Origin: Isochrysis galbana
Lineage: Eukaryota > Haptophyta > Isochrysidales > Isochrysidaceae
DNA length: 64,000 nt
Assembly (NCBI GenBank): GCA_018136815.1
Contig: CM030932.1
Span: 4,936,407 to 5,000,406 of the forward strand
Reading direction: 5' to 3'
Under the pieces are notes generated by a model. That model saw only the letters and a list, made by a program, of their open reading frames with translations, searched no databases and had not been told where the DNA came from. The position numbers and the translations under genes were made by a program. The stretch's first letter is position 1, and each line of letters opens with the position of its first letter. This document shows, piece after piece, positions 1-10,239 of this stretch.

Positions 1-69
1 AAAACCAACTTATCCGCCACCTGATGGGACATTCGCGACCGGGCTTGAGAATGTATTTGTAGCCCGGTC

Positions 70-300
70 ACTCACTCATTTTAACCACTATTTCCCACCT
101 CCCTTGGGTGTCCAAGGATTCCTTAGGGTCCCCCCCTACCTGCCCCGCCAACTCCCTCCCCCCTCCGAACGACCCCCTCCCGCCCCACGAAGGGCAATGG
201 CGTCGGTGAGGGACCCCCCTCCCTTCCCCCGCGCGTGGCGGGCTATTTTGGGAGATTGGGGCGGGCGCTCACGGGAGGGAATCAGAGTGGTGAATGTGGG
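70..300. repeat. Dispersed repeat, inverted copy at 48185-48385
   Basis: This GC-rich segment reappears in reverse complement at about 48185-48385, where the same pyrimidine-rich blocks occur in the same order. The apparent ORFs on both strands are explained by the repeat. From 300 to 830 I see no gene. Confidence 0.7.
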
Positions 301-829
301 GCGCATCACTATTAGAAACGCGGAGCTTCCGCGACGTCCGATCGCCCGCGATCGGCCGAAGAATGGCCTGGAGGTGGTGGCCATGCAGAGCCCAGAGCTC
401 TCGCGAGCAGGGTGGGGGGTGACTAGTAGGTCGCACGCTGGTTCTTGAGGGTCGCACACACTCGTACTAACCCGTCCTGGCCCCTCGCACCGCAGGAATG
501 CCTCGATTCGATCCGGCCCGACGCCCAGGGCCACGGCCCGATTGACGTCGAGAAGCGCTCGCTTGGACGCCTGGAGGTGCAGCTCCTCATGTGGCCGTGC
601 GGCGCGACGGGCTGGTCGCGACCGGCCCGTTCAGGGCCTGCTTGTAACCCTCAAAGCCTCCTGGCCCGGCCCCACGCGTTCGCGCCCACCGTTGATCCGA
701 AATTTTGAGAGCTAGTGTGTGGCGTGTTCACCTCTCACCTCCGCCTTCACCGCAAAGGCGTGCGCCGTGGCCGCTAGGTACATGGATTTGGCTCCTGGGG
801 CGGAACCATTTCATGTGATGAGATTTAGA

Positions 830-2775
830 TCGCCCTAAGCAAGCTGAGGGGCAAGAGAGCGCCAGCGGCAAGCGCAGTCGCGTGCGAAAGTTGGGCACTC
901 TGGCCCATTCGGCCCCCTTGGTCTTGTTGTCGATGTTGCGCAGGGCCAACTTCGACGCGATGTGTGCGGCCGGCGGCGGCGATTGGCGTGGCTGCTAGGG
1001 CGGCATCTTTGCAAGTAATGCCTGTTGTGTCATTCTATCTTAGTGGATGGCCGAGAAGGCGCCGACAGCGCGCCCGGTCGCGGTCGAAAGTCGGGCACTC
1101 GGCCCGTTCGGCCCGGTGACGTTGGCGTGGTCGTCGGCGCCACACACGGCCGACTATGGCGCGATGCGCGCGGGCGGGGGCGGCGATTGGTGTTGCTGCT
1201 AGGGCGGCATATTCGGATATGGTGTCTGATGAGCCAATCTATCCCAGTGCAAGACCGAGAAAGCGCCGGCAGCGCGCCCGGTCGCGGTCGAAAGTCGGGC
1301 ACTCGGCCCGTTTGGCCAGGTAACGTTGGCATAGTTATCGGCGCCACGCACCGCCGACTATGATGCAATGCGCGCGGGCGGCAGGGGCGATTGGCGTGGC
1401 TGCTAGGGCGGCATATTCGGATATGGTGTCTGGTACCCAGATGGGACAATAGGCTTCTAATAGGTTCTATTAAGAGGTCAAGAGGCCTACCAGACCTGTT
1501 ACCTGTTAATAGGTAATAGGTAAAAAAAGACCTTTCAATATTTTCGCCTCGCGCGTGGCTATAGGCCTATACTATAGGTACCGCTATCGTAGCCACGCCC
1601 AAATCATCCCAGATCCCTTCCTCTCCCTAGTAACTTAGCTCAGAAGTCAGAAGCCAATCATATTCATAATGTACATCACATACTGATACATCTATAATAT
1701 TAGTAAAATGAGTTTTCTTTTGACCTGTTACGGACCTATTGCGACCTGTTAAGAGGTCCTCTTAATAGGAAGAGGCCCCCGAAACCTGTTGACCTTGTAC
1801 CTGTTGTCCCATCCGGGGTCTGGTAAGCCAATCTATCCCAGTGCAAGACCGAGAAAGCGCCGGCAGCGCGCCCGGTCGCGGTCGAAAGTCAGGCACTCGG
1901 CCCGTTTGGCCAGGTAACGTTGGCGTAGTTTTCGGCGCCACGCACCGCCGACTATGATGCAATGCGCGCGGGCGGCGGGGGCGATTGGCGTGGCTGCTAG
2001 GGCGGCATATTCGGATTTGGTGTCTGGCAAGCCATTCTATCCCAGTGGGAGACCAAGAAAACGCCGGCAGCGCGCCCGGTCGCGGTCGAAAGTCGGGCAC
2101 TCGGCCCGTTCGGCCCGGTGACGTTGGCGTGGTCGTCGGCGTCACACACGGCCGACTATGGCGCGATGCGCGCGGGCGGGGGCGGCGATTGGTGTTGCTG
2201 CTAGGGCGGCATATTCGGATTTGGTGTCTGGAAAGCCATTCTATCCCAGTGCAAGACCGAGAAAGCGCCGGCAGCGCGCCCGGTCGCGGTCGAAAGTCGG
2301 GCACTCGGCCCGTTTGGCCAGGTAACGTTGGCGTAGTTTTCGGCGCCACGCACCGCCGACTATGATGCAATGCGCGCGGGCGGCGGGGGCGATTGGCGTG
2401 GCTGCTAGGGCGGCATATTCGGATATGGTGCCTGGCAAGCCATTCTATCCCCTATCCCAGTGGGAGACCAAGAAAGCGCCGGCAGCGCGCCCGGTCGCGG
2501 TCGAAAGTCGGGCACTCGGCCCGTTCGGCCCGGTGACGTTGGCGTGGTCGTCGGCGCCACACACGGCCGACTATGGCGCGATGCGCGCGGGCGGGGGCGG
2601 CGATTGGTGTTGCTGCTAGGGCGGCATATTCGGATATGGTGTCTGGCAAGCCAATCTATCCCAGTGCAAGACCGAGAAAGCGTCGGCAGCGCGCCCGGTC
2701 GCGGTCGAAAGTCGGGCACTCGGCCCGTTTGGCCAGGTAACGTTGGCGTAGTTATCGGCGCCACGCACCCTTAGG
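830..2775 (-). repeat. Tandem array of ~204-bp LINE-5'-like monomers
   Basis: An anchor sequence (CTAGGGCGGCAT) recurs near 996, 1200, 1405, 1999, 2203, 2407 and 2618, a period of about 204 bp once the MITE at 1436-1817 is removed. Two monomer types can be told apart by linked differences, for example a GCCCGGTGACGTTGG block (A) versus GGCCAGGTAACGTTGG (B). The order is A-B-[MITE]-B-A-B-A-B. The most diverged unit (830-996) matches, in reverse complement, the sequence just upstream of the LINE start at 45100-45280. The monomers are therefore probably 5'-region (promoter-type) repeats of that LINE, oriented on the minus strand. ORFs across the array are periodic artefacts. Confidence 0.85.
1436..1817. 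mobile_element. 382-bp MITE with 8-bp target duplication
   Basis: The ends are inverted repeats: CCCAGATGGGACAA on the left and TTGTCCCATCCGGG on the right, one mismatch in 14. The octamer GTCTGGTA is duplicated at 1428-1435 and 1818-1825. Removing the element and one octamer restores a normal monomer junction, so insertion into the array was clean. An 8-bp duplication fits hAT-type transposition. The interior is AT-richer than its surroundings, contains repeated ACCTGTTA/AATAGG blocks and has no transposase ORF. Confidence 0.85.
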
Positions 2776-2779
2776 TTAG

Positions 2780-5039
2780 GCGTGGCGCTTAGATATACAG
2801 TTATTAGTTCCAATTCTTTAGATTCTATTACGCATCTAACTCGTAGGCATCTGCCTTCGATCAGCGTTTCCGCCGTATCCGGTAACAGTTTCACTCTTGG
2901 GGAGGAGTCGCGTATCGCAATGCCTACCCCACTCGCCGGGTCGGTGGCGTTCGCTGGTGCGTGCACCATCTGCCATCCCAACGCTTTGGCGGTCATGCAC
3001 ACTCGGTGGTGTCTGCTATCTGCGTAGGCGTGAAGCTCTTGGAGTAGTAGAATGTCAACCCTCGCTTTCCTCGCTTGGGCTAGCGCCGAGCCTAAGGCGC
3101 CGTGTCCGGCGCCGTTGATGTTGTAGGACACGATAGTGATCGGTCCTTCACCTGGGTAACCAAGTGTGGAGTTGAACGTGAGTGAGTATATTATCATCGT
3201 GTTGGCGCGGCATGTCTCGCGGGCTAAGCGTGCATACTTGTGAAGATAGCGGCATTCGGCGCCTAAGGCGCAGAATCCTCCTTTCGGTTGCTTTCCGGGG
3301 AGTCCGGCGCTCGCGCGCGAGAACGCGCACACAATTGTGCACACGCCGTCTTTCCATGCGCCCGGGTAGTCGTGCGAACGATTGCACGCCTTGCCCACGA
3401 TGTTCATGGGGCATTTCCCATTGGGGAAGCGTTTGCATAGCTCGGGTTTGTCCGGGTTCAAGGCCTCTTGGATGGTCTTCTTGGGCGGCGCCATGCGCTT
3501 GCGCTCTTCGCGCTCGAGCCGTGCGGCTTTTTCCTCGGCGCACACACAAATGCGGAGGGGGGGTTGGAAGGCTAGGGCGTAGTCTTTCTTATATCCCTTG
3601 CATCCCTTTGGACCCGCGTGGATGCACAGGTTCTTTATGTCGCCGCCGAGCTCGCGGCAGTTCCGGACCGCGTACTCAATGGGGTAAGGGGCTCCGTTGA
3701 CGCTGAGAAGGATCTTGCGCGGAAAGTCGAACGATTTGAACGAGCCTTGCTTGGGGGTCACGTAGAGATGGTAGACTTCTTTCTTACCTTGGGTTACAAG
3801 GATCCCTTCTTTAGTGAGGATCTTGGTCCGTTCTTGGTTCCCTTGTAGGAAGTAGAAGCCTTGGTTCTCAACCGCCTTGGCGAGCGAACTGATTGTAATA
3901 ATACTCTTCAGTTCGAACTTGTAGTTGCGCACCACTAGGTGCGCCGAGACATCTTGGAAGGCACCGGCCACCGCTTTGTCGGACGCCCGCGGGAGTCCCT
4001 TGAGCTTTTCGTCGAGGGTTTGATATTTGACCGCTATTGGGCACGGGATGCCCGCCTTGCGAAAGTCGGCTACGTCTTTGTACATTTCGCGAAATTGATT
4101 CGCGCAATCCGCCGTGACCATAATCTCCCATGGACCGGAGGCGCTCTTAGACAAAAAGTCGGGTTCTAGGTCGACGCCTTCGAGTTTGTTGAGATGCGCA
4201 ACAATGGCGCTCAGGGTCTCTTCGTCTTTAGCCTTGTGGCCCTTCTCGTACGCCGTGAAGGTGATGACGATCTTGTGAGAGTCAGGGAATTCGGCCTCTT
4301 CCTCGGGCTCGGGCTCGAGGTCTTCGTCGAGTAGGGCCACCTGTGTGACCGTGGGGGAAGATGAGATTAGTCTCTTGTTTGTTCGCGTTTCTCTAGGGCC
4401 CGACGGGCTCAGTGTGCCTTCAGCACTACAGCTTCCTCTCAAGGATTCCGAGTGGGGTGCATTTTGTGTTGGCCCAATTTCGTGTTGGTGTTTGTTATGG
4501 TGGGCCTCTGAGGCCAGTGTTGTGCTCGTCGCTCTGGCGCCCGAGACGCGGCCTTCTGCCCGTCCTTCGTCGTCGCTGTAGAGTGCCTCTCCGGTGTCGT
4601 CTTCTCTGTTGTCTCTGTCCCCCTTGTTGGGGGCCCACAGCTGTTCAGTGTTCTTGGCCTTTGTCAACATACCCCCATGGGGGTCTTGTCTATGATGGTG
4701 CCGGGCCAGCCCCTCGTGCCGGGGCACGAGGGCGGTACCGCGGCTGTGTAGGGGCCAGGCCCGGAGGCCTTCCCTGTTGGAACGTCCCTCTTGTGTGGTG
4801 TGGCTGGGGTGGCTGTGTGGGGTGATGTGGGTGTGCTGCATGCTGGCTGCTGCCAGTATGCAGGCTGTTGCGTCTCCGTTCTCAGGGGTGGACGGGCGCG
4901 TCCCGCTGGCTCCTGTGCCCACCTGGTCGGGCGGGTCGTCTTGGCGTGGTCGCTTCGGCGACAGTGGCGTGTCCATGAACGCTTCGTCCATGGCGGCGAG
5001 GGCGGCGGCAGCGAGGGCGGGAGGCGGCGCGCGCTCCAT
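2780..5039 (-). pseudogene. LINE ORF: gag-like region, CCCH fingers, truncated APE endonuclease
   Basis: A minus-strand ORF starts with ATG at 5039. Residues 1-235 are low complexity; a region of about 235-330 (around LEGVDLEPDF and GPWEIMV) matches the fragment at 45304. Cysteine/histidine clusters of CCCH type follow at about 535-600 (C-x7-C-x8-C-x3-H, then C-x5-C-x3-H). From about residue 630 comes an AP-endonuclease-like domain with the SYNING and LLLQEL motifs, which carry the usual Asn and Glu. Near 2780 the domain stops mid-fold, before its Asp/His motifs, and the frame runs into monomer repeats. Reverse transcriptase is absent, so this copy cannot work alone. Loss of the 3' part is unlike the usual 5' truncation of LINEs and implies later recombination. 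Confidence 0.85.
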
Positions 5040-5043
5040 GACC

Positions 5044-5061
5044 CTATCAGTTTACTGATAG
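5044..5061 (-). promoter_or_regulatory. Hairpin just upstream of LINE start codon
   Basis: CTATCAG-TTTA-CTGATAG forms a 7-bp stem with a 4-nt loop, 4 nt upstream of the LINE ATG. Equivalent hairpins of different sequence precede the same ATGGAGCGCGC start context at 45280-45297 and mark the 5' end of the retroposon family. From 5062 to 5690 I see no gene. Confidence 0.55.
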
Positions 5062-5696
5062 TTTTGCAGGGGGTCTTTGAGACCCCCTCCATCCAACAGT
5101 GGGAAACCCTCCTACCCCAAGAGCACCTCATGTGGGAGGTGGGAGGGCAGCTCAGCTGCCCTCCCCATGGTGGAAGTCGCGGGAACGTACAAGGAAGTGA
5201 ACGAGGCGGGGTGGGTAAGAAACAAGGAAGGGGGACCTAGGGGCTCCACGGGGCACGGAGAAACGAGCAGGGATCTCCCCCCGCCCCCCGCGGCCTCGGG
5301 GTGGTGACTCTCGGGGGATACCAAAGGGGGGGGGGGAGGGGGGGAAGAAGGCCGCTGGGGTGGGCCTTTTGCCGAAATGGATCTTCGGAGGATCCCGGCG
5401 GACGAAAGGGGGGAAACGACCCTCTCGGGCTCGGGCGCGGGGACGGACTCGCTCCCTACCCGCAACAAAGCAGGTACACCCAAGGGCCATGGGAACACCT
5501 CCAATCACATTACCCAAAAATAAAAAGAGAAGAGTGTCTCGCGTCTACTCTTCGATGGACCGACAACAATCTCCGGCATTTTATAGTGCGACGGCGACTT
5601 TTGAGCAGTGGTTATGATATCCTGATAGAAGCTTTGGGACACCCCAAAGTTAAGAGTGGCAACGCCGTTCCATTGAAAGAGGCTATCGCCACATGA

Positions 5697-6456
5697 TCAC
5701 TGCGTCGCTCCTACTCTGCCGCTGACGCCTGGCCCCTTCACACCCGGCTCAAGCCCCGCAGTGGTTCGCGCAGCCTCAGCTTCCTCTACTGTCAATTCTC
5801 GCGCTAAATGCACGTTGGGGAATGGATTTGGTGGCTCTGAACCGTCCTCACGCCTCACAATGGCAGCAACAACATGGCTCTTCATCTTCGAAAGAGGTCG
5901 GCTTTTCTGCAGTTTCACCTAGGGAAGGAGATGTGGGGGGAACAACATGACGGCAACACTTGTGAGTAGTTGTCGGTGGGCATCCTCGGAGCAGCCGGCT
6001 GTTGCAGAGAGAGATGCATGCTCGCAAAACTGGTTGTGATGTGGACAAAAGTGTCGGGTGACAAAAATGCTGCGTGACTGGTACAGCTCCCACTTGTCCC
6101 CTCGCGCGGCAGGTACATGTGGCCAGAAGTCAGTTCTCACCAGGTCTCCCACCGAACAGAGGTCGAACTCATCATGTGCAAACAGTTTGGTTCGCTTCAA
6201 CAAGATGCGCCCATATTTCGGATGACGCCAGTACCAGGGAATATGGACGACGACCTGAGGCAAATTCAGAATCGACATATGATGGGGGCTGTATAAGTAC
6301 CTTCTTTTGTGCACATACACCCCTAGGCCTCGGCGGATGCTGGAGAGAAGGCAGGGCGAGGGTAGAGCACACCGTCTTTGACATTGTCCCAGCACGCACT
6401 ACGTGGCCGACTAGCTTGCCGAGCTGGTGAAAGGGCTTGAGGTAGGACATCACCAT
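5697..6456 (-). CDS. uS17m: Mitochondrial-type ribosomal protein uS17, three exons
   Basis: Exons are 6456-6373, 6254-6141 and 5918-5697, all in phase 0 with GT-AG introns, giving 139 aa. The first exon carries the strand ending in GTMSKT, the second has HPKYGRILLKRTK followed by the invariant HDE and the CSVGDL motif, and the third has SRPLSKMKSHVV. This is the order expected of the OB-fold uS17 protein, which binds 16S-like rRNA in the small subunit. The C-terminal ~45 residues extend past the bacterial core. There is no signal peptide, so a mitochondrial rather than plastid ribosome is likely; that is inferred. All three introns and motifs agree, so the identification is firm even though the targeting is not. 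Confidence 0.9.
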
Positions 6457-6797
6457 GATGGAGTGTATGTAGAGTCGGCAGCCGCCCGGGCTCTTGCGCT
6501 GTGGCGCGGGCGCTCGCAGCTGCGAGGGGGCTGACGGGCCTCTGGCTGGATTCTCTCCTCGCGCCGCCCGACGCGCTGCTGGGTGGGTGGGGGCGGCGGG
6601 GCAGCGATGGCACAGCGCAGAGCCAGGGGGGAGGCCGTATTTTACTAAAATAGGATGTAGAATACAGAGACCTCGACGCCGCTGATACCGGGGGGAGATT
6701 ACCTTGGGCGGAGCGGCGCGAAAATCCCAGGCCTGGGGGGGGGGGGAGGGGGGGGGGGGGAGGGTGAGGCCCTCGCCGTCGGGTCGAGTGGGTGCGG

Positions 6798-7457
6798 ATG
6801 GCCTCCGCCGAGGCTGGGCTCTCGACGGCGGCGCGCGACGACTTGGACGGTGAGACGGGTCACGGGGTTACCCACTGCATACCTCTCAACTCCACGAGCT
6901 GCCCGTGCGTCCACTATATGGCCCCCCCTCGCGGGTAGCACAAATCATGAACAGCCAAATGGCAACGTCAGTAAGCAGGGTGTGTGGCCAGACTGCTCCC
7001 TTCCGCTGATTGTCGCCGCGCCCGTCGCCTCGCAGCTCTCTACGACCTCTCACAGCTGCTAGAGACCGGGTTGGATCGCGAGACTCTTGCCATCCTCGTC
7101 GGCCTAACTGAGCAAGGGGTGAACCCTGAGGTGCATGTCGTCACGTCCAGCTTGGCCCCAATGCCCAACAGTGCTGGTAACACACATCGCTGAGGGCGAG
7201 ACTTTGGCCTCAGCCAACCTCATGTATGGAGTCACACTCAACGAACATTCACGATGCCTTGGCCCAGCTGCAGCTCCTCTGGGGCCTCCCTTCCAAAAGG
7301 TGTCTTACATCTTTTGCAATTTGATGAAATGATGCTGACCCATCTCGTGGTCACGATGCCGCAGGCACTTGCTGCCGTCGTGAAGGAACTTCGACGAGAA
7401 TCGGCAGCGCTGCGTGCCGCGGAGAACAGCGAGGCGGCTGGTCCATACGAATCCTGA
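6798..7457 (+). CDS. MZT1: MOZART1 (mitotic-spindle organizing protein 1), three exons
   Basis: Exons 6798-6849, 7036-7130 and 7365-7457 join in frame (52+95+93 nt) to give 79 aa, the family's usual size. The core [20 protein letters not shown] followed by [17 protein letters not shown], and the C-terminal LRAAEN, match MOZART1. The protein binds N-terminal regions of gamma-tubulin complex proteins and helps recruit or activate the gamma-tubulin ring complex at microtubule-organizing centres. The start is the only ATG whose exon phase (one spare base) fits the acceptor before CTCTCTACGAC. A poly-G tract lies about 35-60 bp upstream of the ATG. The uS17 gene diverges from it across 6457-6797. 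Confidence 0.92.
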
Positions 7458-8290
7458 GGCTCTTTGGTCGTTCTCGACCACAACCTGCTACGAATCATCC
7501 ACAGCGTTGCTAGTGACGCTCGCCAAATTGGGTAATAAGTCTATGCTTCAAGTTGGAGTCCGACGGATCCTGCTTTACCGAATGTATCTAGGCAACAGTA
7601 ACTACTGGGGTAACGCGATTTCACCACGTGTGTCTGCCACCATGCCGCCAAAAAATACACATCAACACACTAGCTCTTGCTCTTGTTATTATTACTACTA
7701 GTAGTAATTACATTTGCGCAGCCAAAATTTAAACTTGAGTTTTTGGCAAATGCAGATGCGCAAACGCGTAGTCTTGAATAACGACCATCTTGTTGTTTTT
7801 TTTGGGGGGGGGGGAGAACAGAAAATGTCTGCCTCCTTTGCCTTTGCTGCCTTCTTACCAACGGCCAAAGCCTCGCCGATCTTCCCCAAGGTCCGCCCGT
7901 CCGTCCCCTCCCCCCGACAAATCTAGGAATCGCAGTAGGCGCAGGTCAGGATTTCGGATTTTTTTTTTCAAAATTTGGGGGTGGGTTTACTCACAGACAC
8001 AGATTTCGGGGCAAAATTTCGCAAAATTTGGGGGCTCCTGCAGCCCCCCCCCCCCCCCCCCCCCCCATCACCCCCATCACCCCATCCCCCATATCCATAT
8101 CCTAACTTAGGGGAAGGGGGGCTCCTACCTAGGGAGAAGGGCGGGGGGCGGGGGAAGGGTAGTAAGAAGTAAGGGCGGGAGGCGGGAGAGGGGAGAGGGT
8201 AGGGTAGTAAGAGTAAAGGGCGGGAGAGGGGGGGTAAGAAAGCGCGGGAGAGGAGGGGTAGTAAAGGCGGGAGGGGGGGAGGGAGCCGCG
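7458..8290. other. Low-complexity, gene-free stretch
   Basis: It holds a poly-G tract near 7800-7815, a run of about 25 C near 8043-8068, and purine-rich GGGCGGGAG/GTAGTAAG repeats from 8110 to 8290. I see no credible coding sequence. Confidence 0.6.
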
Positions 8291-8291
8291 G

Positions 8292-8990
8292 GGCCCAATC
8301 CTCGAGTGGTACGGTCCGCAAGACAACGATTGGTTCGAAGGCAAGGTGACCAAAGTCTCGCAAAACCGTTGGCAGGTCACATACGATTGCGACGGAACGA
8401 TCTCCGAAATCAGCGATTTGGCAGCGGCCTACGCAAGTTGATCAATGTAGTAAAGCTTCCACAATGGCAAGAGTGCATCAACAAGGTCAAGGCTGGCTTC
8501 GAGTACTTGGAGAATCGGCTCTCGGACAACTGTGCTGCCCCATATCATTGTAAAGCGCAACACGCAACACCAATCGTTAGCCCTACTCCGTGCGTTTGCG
8601 TTTGACCCCTCGTTTGCGTGTGCGAATGTGGATGCGGCGTATGTTCGGAAACTCGAGACTCTCCCCATGTATGCTCACCTCAATTGTGGCAACCAACTTG
8701 TCCACGAGCTGCCCGCATACTTGGCATCAGCCCGTGCATTCCGCATCGCCGACCGTGGCAATATCTCCGAGTACACCAAGACCGTCTTAGATAGAGTGGT
8801 GGAGGGCAAATCACACTCACATTCCGACATGGGCAACGGCTGCGCGCATCGCTTTTGCATTGTCTCCTAATTCTGCGTCGTGTGAGCGTGTGTTTTCGTT
8901 ATTGAAGTGTATGTATGTTTGGCGATGGACAAAGAGTGCCTTGGCCGATCAGATTCAATGTGGGTTGATGTTGCGGTATAAGGTAGCGTG
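8292..8990 (+). pseudogene. Degenerate hAT transposase with upstream Tudor-like segment
   Basis: Frame-shifted pieces on the plus strand add up to a hAT transposase. From 8830, the string WATAARIAFALSPNSASCER continues into VFSLLKCMY and later LADQIQCGLMLRYKVA. This is the C-terminal hAT dimerisation domain, the family's best-conserved signature. Upstream pieces (PQWQECINKVKAGFEYLENR, then NCAAPYHC) resemble the preceding hAT region but lie in other frames. At 8301-8441 a short frame with EWYGPQDNDWFEGKV and RWQVTYD resembles a Tudor/agenet-type reader and ends in a stop. The DDE catalytic core is not recognisable. It is a dead copy, but an active relative could have mobilised the MITEs here that have 8-bp duplications. 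Confidence 0.75.
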
Positions 8991-8999
8991 CCGCGACCG

Positions 9000-9262
9000 C
9001 CCCCACGCCGCATCTGTTTGCTTGTCGAACAGGGGGGGGGGAGGGGTTGGAGCAAGCAATGGGCTGGCCACGCAGGGCCAGGACGAGCGAACCAGGCGAG
9101 CCTGTGGGGAAGAGAGTGGGTCAGCAGGGTAGTCCCCTCCTGGCAAGCCATCGGGCATGCCAGGAGGATGGGTGGTTCCTCCCCCACGGCAGGGGAGGAG
9201 TGGAGAGAGGGAGGGGCTCGTGCCGCACCCCATGGGCGAACCAAGTATAAACTTAGTTGATT
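9000..9262 (-). mobile_element. Retroposon family copy, 5' portion
   Basis: It matches the 5' half of the ~760-bp family seen complete at 30077-30847 and 33863-34621. The hairpin end lies at 9241-9262 and the element reads leftwards. The 3' portion is missing. Confidence 0.75.
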
Positions 9263-9330
9263 CCGGGACTGAAAAGTTGTGTCCAATAAGCTAGTGGGGT
9301 TGGCTAGGATATAACATTAATTATTTTATG
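9250..9330. repeat. 80-bp repeat, inverted copy at 23395-23475
   Basis: The block from GATTCCGGGACTGAAAAG to a stretch around CTAGGATATAACATTAAT recurs in reverse complement at 23395-23475, almost unchanged. Between 9400 and 9495 a weak match to the retroposon 3' end (ending in ACATTAAGAAG) is also visible. From 9500 to 10239 I see no gene. Confidence 0.75.
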
Positions 9331-10239
9331 AGTTCAGCTGGAGAATCCAGACCTCAATCACGGAGCCTGAGCGAGCGCTAGGCATGCTAGGAAAGGCACC
9401 AACCTGACCGCGCCTCCCGCCAAGCACCGTGTTGCGCAAACGCGCGCGCGTGAGAGAGCGTAGTGACCCCAAGGCTGCGCGAGGCGAGAACATTAAGAAG
9501 TCTCGTATTGGGCCACTTGACAATCGATTCGCGTGCGCAACCATACCCACCTATCGGCTCTCGGCTAAGCTACTGTGTTCGTGCGCAGCCGGTGCCACAA
9601 CGCCCTATACACCATATCATGCATTCGACCGATATGGACCGATGAACAAACTTGGTCAATAGACAAGGCAATGGAATGAAGTAGGAATGAAGAGATGAAC
9701 AGAAGTTCGGGACTCGAAAAGAAAAATGACTGGACGTGCTAGCACCTGCCAACGGCCATAAGTACATTGCTCGTAGCGTGTGGTGTAGTTGCATTGGCTC
9801 GCGGCTTGCATTATGCAACCGCATAATGTCAACGGCGGTACCACATGCCTTTTCAGGCCTTCGTCATCCGCGAAGCGTCGCAAGTTGTAGAAAGCCCCGC
9901 AAAGGATGTGCAGCCGCAGATGTGCGGCCTAGAGGGAATGGAGCGTGCGCCAAATTGCCTTCGAATCAAGGGTCAAACCCACCTGAGACCAAGACACCGC
10001 CTCACGGTCGCTGAGTGTCCCCCACAGCTCTTTTCCCCTCCGGCAAGTGCTCGCTCGCCCTTTCCCAGGACCGAGGCTTGCATCTAGCGATTTTGAAAGG
10101 GCCATCTCACGGGTTTTGACAGATGGACAAATGTGCGGGCGAGCAACCGAACGATTCCAGGTCGTTCAGCCCAGCAATCCTGGTGCGTGGCTCGCCCCCC
10201 CAAACTCGTTGACGTAGTGGGTGCCTTCACGTGGCTTGC

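Noticed and set aside
1025-2774. Several ORFs of 100-200 codons on both strands in the monomer array
   Set aside because: They follow the 204-bp period, occur in several frames at once and change with monomer type, so they are repeat artefacts.
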